A stretch of DNA of 64,000 nt from Achromobacter spanius (GCF_002812705.1 NZ_CP025030.1:6361784-6425783), one strand, 5' to 3'. Counted from the stretch's first letter, positions 7,965 through 17,558 are shown. Program-made: numbers and translations. The notes: generated by a model not told the origin, from the sequence alone.

Positions 7965-9108
7965 CGCGCTGGCATGGGTGGGCAGGCTGCTTGGCGCCAC
8001 CGCCTTTCTGTCGGTCGCGACCGTGGTGGCCATGGCGACCGTGAGCAACGCGACAGCCGCCGAAGTCAGCCGCGACGGCCTGACGCTTGGGCCCGTGGAC
8101 AGCAAGAACGTGCTGGTGCTGCATGCGTCCAACAGCGTGCAGGTGTTCAAGGGTGTGCTGGAAGACTTTGGCCGGCTGAACCCCGGCGTGCGGCTGGAAT
8201 ACACCGAGCTGTCCACGCAGCAGCTCTACCAGGACACGGTCGCGCGCGCACAGGACGACGCCACGGCAAAGCGCGGCCCCGACCTGATCATCAGCAGCGC
8301 CATGGATCTGCAGACCAAGCTCGTCAACGACGGCTATGCGCAACGCCACGTATCGCCGGAAACGCGCGCCCTGCCCGCCTGGGCAAATTGGCGCGACGAG
8401 GTGTTCAGCATCGGCACCGACCCCATCGTCATGGTCTACAACACGGACAAGCTCGCCGCCGCGCGCGTGCCTCATACGCGCCGCGCGCTGCTTTCCTTGC
8501 TGCAAGCACCCGACCGGCCGCTGGCCAACAGCATTTCGACCTACGACGTGCAAGGCAGCGGCATCGGCTATCTGGCCGCCACGCAGGACACGCGGCTGGA
8601 CAGCATGGCGGGCGCCTTGCTGGCCGCGTTCGGCCGCAATGGCGTCACCACCCACGAGTCCACGGAAGACGCGCTGGACAAGCTGGAGCGCGGCGAGATC
8701 ACGTTGGCGTACAACCTGCTGGAGTCCTACACCCGGCACCGCATCGACCAGGGCGCTCCGCTGGGCATCATCTACCCGCAGGACTACACCCTGATGCTGT
8801 CGCGCTCCGCCATCATTCCAAAGCAGGCGCCGCGCGGCGACCTGGGCGCACTGTTGCTCGACTACCTGCTCTCGCCCCGAGGGCAGGAAATGCTGGCCAG
8901 GCAATCCGGCATGCGGCCCGTCAATGCCTCGGTCGTTCCGGCCGCGGGCATCCGCCCCATGGCGCTGGGGGTGGGATTGCTGGTGTATCTGGATACGCTG
9001 AAAAAGCGGCATTTCCTGGATTTATGGCGGGCCGCGATCCTGCCGGCGGACGAGGCGCCCCGCCCTGATGGAACCATCCCGGTGCACACGCATCAAGTGG
9101 TTCAATAA
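7957..9108 (+). CDS. Periplasmic substrate-binding protein associated with the two-component system
   Basis: 383 aa. N-terminal signal peptide (about 1-35, ending ATVSNATAAEVS). The fold is that of an ABC-type extracellular solute-binding protein of the iron/spermidine type (VLVLHASNSVQVFKGVLEDF; DLIISSAMDLQTKLVN; MVYNTDKLAAARVP). The ATG at 7957 overlaps the kinase stop codon, indicating translational coupling. No permease or ATPase gene is next to it, which fits a sensory accessory subunit rather than a transport component; a lost or distant transporter is the alternative. A weaker in-frame GTG lies one codon upstream. Confidence 0.85.
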   Translation: MHSALAWVGRLLGATAFLSVATVVAMATVSNATAAEVSRDGLTLGPVDSKNVLVLHASNSVQVFKGVLEDFGRLNPGVRLEYTELSTQQLYQDTVARAQDDATAKRGPDLIISSAMDLQTKLVNDGYAQRHVSPETRALPAWANWRDEVFSIGTDPIVMVYNTDKLAAARVPHTRRALLSLLQAPDRPLANSISTYDVQGSGIGYLAATQDTRLDSMAGALLAAFGRNGVTTHESTEDALDKLERGEITLAYNLLESYTRHRIDQGAPLGIIYPQDYTLMLSRSAIIPKQAPRGDLGALLLDYLLSPRGQEMLARQSGMRPVNASVVPAAGIRPMALGVGLLVYLDTLKKRHFLDLWRAAILPADEAPRPDGTIPVHTHQVVQ

Positions 9109-9208
9109 TCCTGCGCCACAGCCTGGATGACGCATGAATGTTGCGCAATGATCGCAAATTCGCGCGCATAATTTCCGCTCGGCCCAACGGCCACGTTGGA
9201 GACACACC

Positions 9209-10294
9209 ATGCTCAAGCATCAGATTGTCTTCTCCCGCGCAATGGAGGCCGTGCACCATCTGACCGACTCCAACCCGCCCTGGCAAGACATCCTGCGCAC
9301 AGCGCGCGATCTGGTTGGCGCCGACAGCGGCACGCTGATCGTTTTCGACGCGCGCAACAAGCTATCAAATCTGTCCGCCATCGGCTTTTCCGACGCCTGC
9401 TTCGCCGACTATCAGGGGCACTACTACCGTCACGACGTGCTGGAGCATGACTCGCGCACAGCGCCCGCCGGCACCTGGCTGGACACCGCCCGCATGTACA
9501 GCAGCGCCCAACTGCATCGCACGGAGTTCTACGCCGACTTCATGGTCAAGCACCGCATGGCGCAGATCATTTCGCTGATCGTCGAGTCCAACGCCGTGCT
9601 GCACGCGTCCATCGGCTTCCAGCGGTCCACCATCGACGCCAAAGCCAGCGCCCGCCTGCAAACAGGCGACTTCGCCCAGTACTTTCGCATGCTGCAAAGC
9701 CAGCTTGCACAGCGCCAAAAGGCCTTGGCCATAGGCTGGAAATCGGTGGAAGGCGCCTTTTCGGAAGTCAACGAAGCGGTGCTGCTGATCAACCAGGAGT
9801 CCATGGTCAACAAGATGTCGGCACTGGCTCGGCACTATGTGGAAGAGGCTCGTGGCTGGATCGTGCGCGGCGGCAGGCTGCACCACGTCGACGCCAAAAG
9901 CCAGCGCCTGTTCGATGTGTACTGCGCCGCCACCTTCAACGACGGCCACACGCGATCACTGGCCACGGCCGCGGGTTGGGGTGAATTTGACTGGATGGAC
10001 CTCAGTGCCGCACCCGATGCGCTAAGCCTGCTGGGTGGCCGCTTGCTGCTGGTGCGCTTGCGCCGCAAAAGCGCATTCGCCAAGCCCGACGTCGACAAGC
10101 TGGAATCCGTGTTCGATATCACCCATGCCGAAGCCGCCGTGCTGGCGGGCCTGGCGGCGGGCCACAGCGTGGAAGAAGTGGCCACGCTGCGCCAGTCGTC
10201 CGTGCTGACGGTGCGCAAGCAAGTTGCCTCGTTACTGAGCAAGATGGAATGCAGCCGCCAGGCAGAATTGGTGCGACTGGCGTCCCTGCTATAG
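9209..10294 (+). CDS. GAF-domain LuxR-family transcriptional regulator
   Basis: 361 aa. The N-terminal half (about 15-165) is GAF-like (ADSGTLIVFDARNKLSNLSA; RHDVLEHDSRTAPAGTW). The C-terminal 60 residues are a LuxR/FixJ helix-turn-helix: DITHAEAAVLAGLAAGHSVE and LTVRKQVASLLSKM. An AHL-binding autoinducer domain is not apparent, so this is not a classical quorum regulator; the ligand is unknown. A GGAGA motif precedes the ATG at 9209. The gene stands alone, 100 bp after the two-component operon on the same strand. Confidence 0.88.
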   Translation: MLKHQIVFSRAMEAVHHLTDSNPPWQDILRTARDLVGADSGTLIVFDARNKLSNLSAIGFSDACFADYQGHYYRHDVLEHDSRTAPAGTWLDTARMYSSAQLHRTEFYADFMVKHRMAQIISLIVESNAVLHASIGFQRSTIDAKASARLQTGDFAQYFRMLQSQLAQRQKALAIGWKSVEGAFSEVNEAVLLINQESMVNKMSALARHYVEEARGWIVRGGRLHHVDAKSQRLFDVYCAATFNDGHTRSLATAAGWGEFDWMDLSAAPDALSLLGGRLLLVRLRRKSAFAKPDVDKLESVFDITHAEAAVLAGLAAGHSVEEVATLRQSSVLTVRKQVASLLSKMECSRQAELVRLASLL

Positions 10295-10442
10295 CGCAAA
10301 CACGGTATGCGCCCCGGTAGCCGTCCCGGGCGACCACGCCAGGCGTAATCAATTTTGGGTATGCGATGGGCACCCATGCGGCCCTACGATGAGTCCGAAG
10401 CCATGAGGGAGAGGGATTGCTATCGTGATCAAGGAGTCGTTC

Positions 10443-10769
10443 ATGAAGACTGTCCTTTCGTTCCGTATGTTCGTCCCGGTGGTGCTGGCCGCCGCCGGCC
10501 TGCTCTCCGGCCCCACTTTTGCGCAACAGGCCGTCGCCCCCACGACCGCCGTGCAAACGCCCGATGTCCCGAAAACCCACGACGACGTCATGCGCGACCT
10601 GACCGCCTGGCGGGAGTCTGGCGTCGAGCAAAAATGGGAAGGCGATGAGACGCCCGACATCTACAGTGGGGCATATGTCGCCAGCTATAGAAAGTATGTG
10701 GACACGGTGCACCCCACCAATGCCACACCCCCGATGCAGACGCCATCGCAGAATCAAGGCAAATGGTGA
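10443..10769 (+). CDS. Small secreted protein (DUF4148-like)
   Basis: 108 aa with an AAGGAG ribosome binding site ideally placed before the ATG at 10443; an in-frame ATG six codons upstream lacks one. The signal peptide MKTVLSFRMFVPVVLAAAGL is cleaved after TFA (residues 26-28, TFAQQ). The mature part THDDVMRDLTAWRESGVEQK resembles the (T/S)REQVRADLxxWRxAG pattern of DUF4148 periplasmic proteins, which are abundant in Burkholderiales and of unknown function. It stands alone between convergent and divergent neighbours. Confidence 0.75.
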   Translation: MKTVLSFRMFVPVVLAAAGLLSGPTFAQQAVAPTTAVQTPDVPKTHDDVMRDLTAWRESGVEQKWEGDETPDIYSGAYVASYRKYVDTVHPTNATPPMQTPSQNQGKW

Positions 10770-10883
10770 GCATGGCGGATGGGCATGGCGGCCAAGGCCG
10801 GTAGTGGAGTTTCCGGTCTGCCGCCATCGGACGGTGTGCTGTTGGTGTTTTGCCGCTGCGTTCCCTGAGCGCCCCGCATTCTG

Positions 10884-11903
10884 CTATTGGCCCTTGATCC
10901 CCGCAGATTCGATCACGTCGCCCCAACTACCCGCCTGGGTTTGCACCCACTCTTTCGCGACAGCGTGGCCAGAAAATGGCGCACGCATGCCCAGGCTGGC
11001 AATGCTGGCCAGAAACTCCGGCGACGCATAGACCCGCGCCAGGGTTTCATCCCATTTAGCCGCAACATCGGGCGGCACACCTCGCGGCGCCATGACAAGA
11101 AAGGCGAAGGCCGCTTCAAAGTCCTTCAAGGATTCCACACCCAACTGCGCCATCGCCGGCACGCCGGGCAAATCAGGGTCGGGTTCGCGTGACGAAACGG
11201 CCAATGCACGCATCTTGCCTGCCTTGACGTGCGGCTGCACTGCCGACGCGGCCAGGAATCCGGCCTGGATCTGATCCCCCAACAAGGCATTGACGGCGCC
11301 CGCACTGCCCCGGAAAGGCACATGCGCCACCTCGAAGCCGAGGCTCAGCTTGAGCTTTTCAAAGGCCAGATTTCCCGGGCTGCCGTAGCCCGCGGACGAA
11401 TAAGTGATGACATTCGATTTGGCGAAACGCAAGAACTCTTCCATTGTGGCCACGCCCAGATCGGGGCGAATGGCCAGCGCCAATCCGAAGCTGCCGACAA
11501 TACTGAGCGGCTCCAGGTTTAGGGTAAAGTCTTCGGCCTGCTCGCTGAAGACGTGCGGGTTGACGGTCATCAGCGTGTCCAGGGTCAACAGAAGTGTGTA
11601 GCCGTCCGGGTCGGCATTGGCGACGGCCTTGGCGCCGATGTTGCCGAATGCGCCCGGACGATTTTCCACGATGATCGTCTGGCCCAACAGCTTGCCGGCG
11701 TGCATCGAAATGGCGCGGGCGCAGATATCCAACGGACCCGCCGGCGAGGAATTGACAATCAGCCGGATGGACCGCGTGGGGTATGGGATGGGTGCGGCGG
11801 CCGATGCCGCGGCGGTGGTAGCGGCGACCGAAGCGCTTGCAATGAACAACGCCGTGCAAATGAACGACGCCGAGCAAAAAAAGAATCGGGACGACTTGAA
11901 CAT
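10884..11903 (-). CDS. Bug-type tripartite tricarboxylate transporter receptor
   Basis: 339 aa periplasmic binding protein. The signal peptide runs from MFKSSRFFFCSASFICTALF to about residue 37. Family motifs are visible: YPTRSIRLIVNSSPAGPLDI, ENRPGAFGNIGAKAVANADP and VAHVPFRGSAGAVNALLGDQ. AGGAGA lies six bases before the ATG at 11903, which decides against the longer frame. It is 58 bp downstream of a sulfatase gene on the same strand, so the ligand may be a sulfated compound or its desulfated product. No TctA/TctB membrane genes are adjacent. Confidence 0.9.
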   Translation of the reverse strand: MFKSSRFFFCSASFICTALFIASASVAATTAAASAAAPIPYPTRSIRLIVNSSPAGPLDICARAISMHAGKLLGQTIIVENRPGAFGNIGAKAVANADPDGYTLLLTLDTLMTVNPHVFSEQAEDFTLNLEPLSIVGSFGLALAIRPDLGVATMEEFLRFAKSNVITYSSAGYGSPGNLAFEKLKLSLGFEVAHVPFRGSAGAVNALLGDQIQAGFLAASAVQPHVKAGKMRALAVSSREPDPDLPGVPAMAQLGVESLKDFEAAFAFLVMAPRGVPPDVAAKWDETLARVYASPEFLASIASLGMRAPFSGHAVAKEWVQTQAGSWGDVIESAGIKGQ

Positions 11904-11961
11904 GTTGCTCTCCTGTGTAGCGGCGAGTGGCAAGCGGCAAGCCGCCGGCCTGGTGAATGCG

Positions 11962-13560
11962 TCAGGCAATTGCCGTGGGGTTCGGGCTGGTTTCCGCGTG
12001 GCGGATCATCGTTTGCGACAACGCCATCAGCAGTTCACCGCGCCGCGTCTCCGCAGCGGGGTCGTGCCAAAGATTGCGCAGTTCGTGGGGGTCTTCCTGC
12101 AAGTCGTACAGTTCGCCCCAATCTGCGTCGGCGTACACGCTCAAGCGGTGGCGCGCCGTTTGCAGCGTTCGCATCCGCGTGCGGCCGGGAAAACCGAACA
12201 TCGTGCGTTGGCCTTCCTCTTCGATCAGCAGCGCATCGCGCACCGTGTCAGCGATGCCCGACATCAAGGGCAGCAAGGATTGGCCTTGCATGCCGTTGTA
12301 GGCGGGCAACCCCGCGCGCGCCAGCACGGTGGCGGCGATATCGGCCGTGGAGCACAGCGCCTGGCTGCGCGCGGCGGCTGGCAGGGCTTGCGGATCACGC
12401 CAGATGAACGGCGTGCGGATCAGGCCCTGGTAGTGGATGGGGCCTTTGAACAATAGCTGGTGGTCGCCGAAGAAGTCGCCGTGGTCGCTGGTGAAAATAA
12501 CCACCGTATTCTTGTCCAGGCCCGTGTCACGCAGCACCTGCATGACACGGCCGATCGTTGCGTCGATATGGCTGATGGAACCGTAGTTAAGCGCAATCGC
12601 TTCCCGCGCTTCCCGCTCCGTGCAGGCAAATACGGCCGGCGTGTGCTTGACCGCCATGTTCAGGTCGCGCTGCCGATACAGCCACGCCACGTGCGGGGGC
12701 GGGTGATGATGGGCCGCCCGGCTGGCGTGAAACGATTCCGGCAGCGTCACATCGTCCGGCCGATACTGGTCCCAATACTTGCCAGGCGGCGTGTAGGGAT
12801 GGTGCGGATCGGGAAATGAACATTGGATGAAGAACGGGGCTTGGCCGGTAGCGTGCCGGCGCAGTTGAGCAATGGTTTGGTCACCGATGTAGGCAGTGGT
12901 GGAGCATTCTTCGGGAACGCGCGTGCGCCAGGCCTGCCGGTGTTGGGTCAGCACGAAATCCGGCGTACTGAAAGCGTGCTCCGGCCCCCATAGCCGCCGT
13001 ACTTCCGGGTGTTCGCGGGCAAGCCAGCGTGCGTAATGGCCCCCGACCTGATCGCCGTGATCAAGCGCCAGGCGCACGGTGTCGAAACCGTAGAACGGCG
13101 TCTTCATATCATGGCCAGGGTGATCGCGCCACATTGGCCCCCACTCTTGGTCGTAGTCGCCGGGCTCGGGCCGCCACGCTTCGCCCTGTGCAAGCTGGCA
13201 GCTTGCCGGCGGCCAGGCGGGGCCCAAGCCCGTCATGTTCTGCAAGTGCGATTTGCCGATCAGCGCGGTGGCATAACCGGCGTCACGCAGCCTCTCGACA
13301 AACGTTGTGGCGCGCTGGGATAGCGCAATGCCGTTGTGGCGCACCCCATGCGCCGAGGGCATGCGGCCCGTCATCAACGTGGCGCGATTGGGCATGCAGA
13401 TCGGGGAGGCGACGTAGAAGCGGTCGGCGGACCAACCCTTTTCGGCCAAGGTATCCAGCGCCGGGGTTTGCAGCAGGGTATTGCCGTAACTACCCACGTG
13501 ATCCGCGCGCTGTTGGTCCGTGATGAATAGCAGAAAGTTGGATTGCAAATTGGGCTGCAT
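11962..13560 (-). CDS. Sulfatase-family hydrolase (formylglycine type)
   Basis: 532 aa alkaline phosphatase superfamily sulfatase. Metal-binding residues appear in LLFITDQQRADHVGSYGN (Asp15). The modification motif is SPICMPNRATLMTGR with Cys55, the residue converted to formylglycine; position 4 of C-x-P-S-R is Asn instead of the common Ser. Further metal ligands lie in FTSDHGDFFGDHQLLFKGP. AAGGAG is correctly spaced before the ATG at 13560. No signal peptide is seen, so it is probably cytoplasmic. The substrate could be a sulfate ester or phosphonate monoester taken up via the adjacent Bug receptor. Confidence 0.88.
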   Translation of the reverse strand: MQPNLQSNFLLFITDQQRADHVGSYGNTLLQTPALDTLAEKGWSADRFYVASPICMPNRATLMTGRMPSAHGVRHNGIALSQRATTFVERLRDAGYATALIGKSHLQNMTGLGPAWPPASCQLAQGEAWRPEPGDYDQEWGPMWRDHPGHDMKTPFYGFDTVRLALDHGDQVGGHYARWLAREHPEVRRLWGPEHAFSTPDFVLTQHRQAWRTRVPEECSTTAYIGDQTIAQLRRHATGQAPFFIQCSFPDPHHPYTPPGKYWDQYRPDDVTLPESFHASRAAHHHPPPHVAWLYRQRDLNMAVKHTPAVFACTEREAREAIALNYGSISHIDATIGRVMQVLRDTGLDKNTVVIFTSDHGDFFGDHQLLFKGPIHYQGLIRTPFIWRDPQALPAAARSQALCSTADIAATVLARAGLPAYNGMQGQSLLPLMSGIADTVRDALLIEEEGQRTMFGFPGRTRMRTLQTARHRLSVYADADWGELYDLQEDPHELRNLWHDPAAETRRGELLMALSQTMIRHAETSPNPTAIA

Positions 13561-13891
13561 CGGGTCTCCTTGCCGCTGGCTCATGTCGGCCTGGCTGTTT
13601 TGATGCGGCCATTATGGGTAGCGGTTTGGACGCCTGCGAGCCTGTTGCCCCGGATGTCGGACTCATTCCCGGGGTCGCTAGCACTGTGCTTTGCCGCCCA
13701 CACATGTATCCATCAGATTCGTTTCGCCGGCCAGCGCACCCCGCCGTTACAAGCCATCCCAAATCTCAACAAATAAAACAGCTTTGCCGCGCTAACTGGT
13801 TTAGATCTAGCTTTGCTTGCGCGGTTGACCCGGCGGCAGGAGGCCCCGGGGCCCACAGGCATAAAAAAGCAAGAACCCTGGAGGAGGAGCC
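13561..13891. other. Divergent intergenic region between sulfatase and acylase
   Basis: About 330 bp with no convincing gene. It must contain the promoters of both divergent genes. The part at 13760-13815 is visibly A+T-rich. A strong GGAGGAGG lies immediately before the acylase start. I see no clear operator palindrome. Confidence 0.4.
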
Positions 13892-16351
13892 ATGCGTTTG
13901 TTTAATCGCAGGATCGCCGCATTGCTGGCGAGTGGGCTGATTGCCTTGACGGCGGGGTGTGCGTCGCCCGGCAAGAAAGACACCATCAACATGGCCGGGC
14001 TGTCGCAGCCGGTGGAGATTGTGCGGGACCGCCACGGCGTCTCGCATATCTATGCGCAAAACCAGAATGACCTGTTCTTCGCGCAGGGCTTTTCCGCCGC
14101 GCGCGACCGCCTGTGGCAGTTGGACCTGTGGCGCCGGCAAGGCGAAGGCAAGATGGCCGAGCAATTCGGCCCGCGCTTCATCGAACAAGACCGCGCCGCG
14201 CGCCTGTTCCTGTTCCGGGGCGACATGCAGGCCGAATTCGCCAGCTATCACCCCGAAGGCCAAGCCATCCTGACCTCATTTGCCGCCGGCATCAACGCCT
14301 ATGTGGATTGGGTAAAGGCCAACCCCGACCAGTTGCCGCCCGAGTTCAAGCTGACCGGCACGCTGCCTGGCTATTGGCGCCCCGAGACCTCGCTGATCCG
14401 AATCTACGGGCTGACGCGCAACCTGACCGCCGAAGTGAAGATGGCAGAGCAGGTCGCCAGCCTGGGCTTGAACGCCGTGCAGGGCCTGAGCACGTTCGAG
14501 CCACCGCTGGCGTTGCAGGTGCCGGCCGGGCTGGACGTGCGCCAGATCGACAAGTCGGTCCTGGCCAACTACACCCTGGCGCGCAATGGCCAGAAATTCG
14601 TCGCGGCGGATTTCCCGCGCAGCCCGCTTGCCGCCGACAAGCGCGAAGCGCTTGCCAGCGCGCTGTCCGAAGGCAGGCTGGCGGCGCTGGACCCAAATTT
14701 CGACCCGCTGGCCACCCGCTATGAAAGCAATAACTGGACCATTGGCGGCCAACATACCGACACCGGCAAACCCATACTGGCGGGCGACCCGCACCGGTCG
14801 ATCGCCATGCCGTCCTTGCGCTACATGGTGCACCTGAACGCGCCGGGCTGGAACGTGATCGGCGCCGGCGAACCGGCGCTGCCGGGCGTATCGATGGGCC
14901 ACAACGACCGCATCGCCTTCGGCTTGACGATCTTTGCGTTCGGCGACGAAGAAGACCTGTACGTCTACGACACCAACCCCGCGAACCCCAACGAATACCG
15001 CTATCAAGGCGGCTGGGAAAAGATGCGGCAGATGGACGAGACCATTCCCGTGCGGGGCGAGGCAGCCGCGGTGCGTCAATTGAAATTCACGCGCCACGGC
15101 CCGGTCATCCACGAAGACCCCGTACGGCGCAAGGCGTATGCGTTGCGCGCGGCCTATCTGGAATATCCCGGCACCGCGGCCTACCTGGCCAGCCTGCGCC
15201 TGAACCAGGCACAGAACTGGAATGAATTTGTGGCCGGTATGGAAAAGCACTACACGCCCAGCGAGAACATGGTGTATGCGGACGTGGACGGCAACATCGG
15301 CTGGTTCGGCGGCAGCATCGCGCCGATACGGCCGCGTAACGATTGGTCGGGCATGTTGCCGGTGCCGGGCAACGGCGATTTCGAATGGCGCGGCGTCTTG
15401 CCGGGAAGCGCCCTGCCCCGCGCGTACAACCCGCCCCAAGGCTATGTGGCCACCGCCAACGAATACAACCTGCCGGCCGACTATGCCTACAAGGACATGT
15501 CCGCGCGCACCTGGGCGGAACCCTATCGCGTCCAGCGCATTCGCGAGGTGCTGGCCGATGGCAGCCGCCTGTCGGTACAACAGTCTCAAGACCTGCAGTA
15601 CGACAACCTGTCGATTCCGGCGCGCACGCTGGGCGGCTACGCCAAGGCGCTTAATTCCGCCGACCCGGCGGTGAACGACGCGCTGAACTTGTTGAAGGAT
15701 TGGGACTACCGGATGGACACCGATTCGCGTGCCGCCACGATCTACGCGTTCTGGCTGCCCGAGGTCGTCAAGCGGGTGTCGGACCTGTACGTGCCCGCGA
15801 ACGGCCGCGCGGCATTCGGCGACTTGTCCACCCGCAAGACGCTGGAAAAGCTGGCCGTGCCGGACACCGCCTTTGGCACGCCGCCCGATCGGGGCCGCGA
15901 CGCGCTGTTGCTGCAAGCGTTGAACGACGGCGTGCAGAAGCTGCGCGCCAAGTTGGGGTCGGATTCCACGCAGTGGCAATGGGGCAAGCTGCATCACATC
16001 CAGTTTGAGCACAGCCTGGCCAGCCTGCTGCCGCCGGACACCGCCAAGGCCTGGGGCACGCCACGCTATGCGGTGGGCGGCGACAACGACACGGTGCATC
16101 GCGCGACGTTCCGCAAAAGCGATTTCAGGCAGATCAGCGGGGCGTCGTATCGCCAGGTGATCGACGTGGCGAACTGGGATAACTCGCGCGTGCAGAACGT
16201 GCCGGGCCAATCGGCTGACCCGCGCAGCCCGCACTACCAGGACCTGCTCAAGGGATGGGCCACGGGCGAGTACTTCCCCATGGCGTTCAGCCGCGCCAAG
16301 GTGGATAGCGAACGGGCCGATACGCTGACGCTCAAGCCGTCAGGAAACTGA
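13892..16351 (+). CDS. Penicillin-acylase-family Ntn hydrolase, lipoprotein
   Basis: 819 aa. The N-terminus MRLFNRRIAALLASGLIALT is followed by AGC, a lipobox with Cys23, so the protein is probably anchored to a membrane facing the periplasm. The family is penicillin G acylase/AHL acylase: an alpha segment (about 35-278), then the autocatalytic site RYESNNW with catalytic Ser279, and the beta chain. Typical beta-chain motifs include WTIGGQHTDTGKPILAGDPH and SMGHNDRIAFGLT. Members cleave acyl side chains of penicillins, N-acyl-homoserine lactones or other amides; the substrate here is unknown. RBS GGAGGAGG is strong. No signs of truncation. Confidence 0.93.
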   Translation: MRLFNRRIAALLASGLIALTAGCASPGKKDTINMAGLSQPVEIVRDRHGVSHIYAQNQNDLFFAQGFSAARDRLWQLDLWRRQGEGKMAEQFGPRFIEQDRAARLFLFRGDMQAEFASYHPEGQAILTSFAAGINAYVDWVKANPDQLPPEFKLTGTLPGYWRPETSLIRIYGLTRNLTAEVKMAEQVASLGLNAVQGLSTFEPPLALQVPAGLDVRQIDKSVLANYTLARNGQKFVAADFPRSPLAADKREALASALSEGRLAALDPNFDPLATRYESNNWTIGGQHTDTGKPILAGDPHRSIAMPSLRYMVHLNAPGWNVIGAGEPALPGVSMGHNDRIAFGLTIFAFGDEEDLYVYDTNPANPNEYRYQGGWEKMRQMDETIPVRGEAAAVRQLKFTRHGPVIHEDPVRRKAYALRAAYLEYPGTAAYLASLRLNQAQNWNEFVAGMEKHYTPSENMVYADVDGNIGWFGGSIAPIRPRNDWSGMLPVPGNGDFEWRGVLPGSALPRAYNPPQGYVATANEYNLPADYAYKDMSARTWAEPYRVQRIREVLADGSRLSVQQSQDLQYDNLSIPARTLGGYAKALNSADPAVNDALNLLKDWDYRMDTDSRAATIYAFWLPEVVKRVSDLYVPANGRAAFGDLSTRKTLEKLAVPDTAFGTPPDRGRDALLLQALNDGVQKLRAKLGSDSTQWQWGKLHHIQFEHSLASLLPPDTAKAWGTPRYAVGGDNDTVHRATFRKSDFRQISGASYRQVIDVANWDNSRVQNVPGQSADPRSPHYQDLLKGWATGEYFPMAFSRAKVDSERADTLTLKPSGN

Positions 16352-16368
16352 CCAGCGGCGCAAGAAAA

Positions 16369-16401
16369 AATGCCGGGCCGCTTAAAACGGCCCGGCATTT
16401 T
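16369..16401. terminator. Bidirectional Rho-independent terminator
   Basis: A 12-bp stem, AATGCCGGGCCG at 16369-16380 with CGGCCCGGCATT at 16388-16399, is flanked by A-run and T-run. It lies between the convergent acylase (+) and META-domain gene (-) and can end both. Confidence 0.85.
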
Positions 16402-16418
16402 CATTGACGTGCTTGCGC

Positions 16419-17231
16419 TTACTTTTTCGACGCGTCCTGCTCCACCACCATATCCAGCACATACACCTTGGACGGCGCGTCGGCCGGCGGGTTCTTCCAG
16501 TCGTAGCGTTTCACGCGCAGCACGGTGCGCACGCCTTCCTGGTGCTCGAACCCTTCGATGGACTGATACAGCGGTTGCCATTTATCCTGCGTCGGCTGCT
16601 GCACGCCGGCTTCGTTATAGCGGCGCTCGCGCACCATCAGGCATTGGTAGTTGGGAATCATCGGATGGCTGCACTCGGCCTTCTTGGCAGCCACTTCCAG
16701 GAACATGATCTCGCCCGCGCTGCCATACAGCGTCTCGGGCGTGGGCTCACCCACGAACTTCAGCACGGTGCCGTCCTTGCCCACGAGTTCCAGCGCGGGC
16801 TCATGCGTATCGCCAGACAGCGTGGCTCGCAGATCGCCCTTCAGCCGCTCGTTGATCTCGGCATCCAGTTGCATCAAACTCTGCTCGCAAGCCTTCATCG
16901 TGGACGCCAGGTTATCCACTTGCAGCACGCCATTCTGATAGCGATAACCGCCAAACTGCGTATTGCAGCCCCCGCGAATATTCAAGGCATCCTTCGTGAA
17001 GGCCAGGCGCATCTGATGCTCAACGCCCGCTTGCAAGGTCGGAATCGACTTACCGGCTGCATCGGTGGCGGAAACCAGGCGCCAGTAATACGCGGGCAAG
17101 CTCAGTTGGCTGGCGGGCGACGTCGCGGTAGAAGTGGGCATGGAGGACGATCCTTCGCGGGGAGACGAAACGGGAGCGCAAGCCTGTAGCAGCGCGGCGC
17201 ATGCGGACGCAAGTAGGATTATTTTTTTCAT
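16419..17231 (-). CDS. META and DUF4377 domain lipoprotein
   Basis: 270 aa. A signal peptide with lipobox (MKKIILLASACAALLQAC, Cys18) suggests outer-membrane anchoring. Residues about 45-150 form a META/HslJ-like domain (YYWRLVSATDAAGKSI; FTKDALNIRGGCNTQFGGYR). Residues about 165-265 form a DUF4377 domain (EIMFLEVAAKKAECSHP; NYQCLMVRERRYNEAGVQQP). META proteins are heat- or stress-linked envelope proteins with poorly defined roles. It converges on the acylase at a shared terminator. Confidence 0.88.
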   Translation of the reverse strand: MKKIILLASACAALLQACAPVSSPREGSSSMPTSTATSPASQLSLPAYYWRLVSATDAAGKSIPTLQAGVEHQMRLAFTKDALNIRGGCNTQFGGYRYQNGVLQVDNLASTMKACEQSLMQLDAEINERLKGDLRATLSGDTHEPALELVGKDGTVLKFVGEPTPETLYGSAGEIMFLEVAAKKAECSHPMIPNYQCLMVRERRYNEAGVQQPTQDKWQPLYQSIEGFEHQEGVRTVLRVKRYDWKNPPADAPSKVYVLDMVVEQDASKK

Positions 17232-17558
17232 GGTTCGTTCCTATGAGCCGTATGGCACTGATCAAAAGCGGCATTCTACGTCCGTGGTGTGGACGGATCA
17301 GGCGAAGCGCGGGGCAGAGGGTTTCAAAATCTTGCTGGAGGGTGCGGTTGGTGGGCCATCCCGGTACGAGACTAGCGAGCGACTTTCATTCAGAAGGCGC
17401 TGAAACAAGCCATAGAAATAATCAGCCACTGCACCTCACCTGAAAATTACAGTCTGACACGTTACGCCCCGCAGATACTCTAAGCATGCGCTACACAAAT
17501 TGAAGATATCCCAAAAATTGTTGTAGATTTCAGACTCCTGCCTGACAAGACAAAAACC
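17232..17558. other. Intergenic region upstream of the PAAR effector
   Basis: About 327 bp without a gene. Base composition drops in GC from about 17390 onwards, marking the left edge of the lower-GC effector segment. It includes the promoter of the META-domain gene and whatever drives the effector; no clear promoter boxes could be assigned. Confidence 0.4.
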
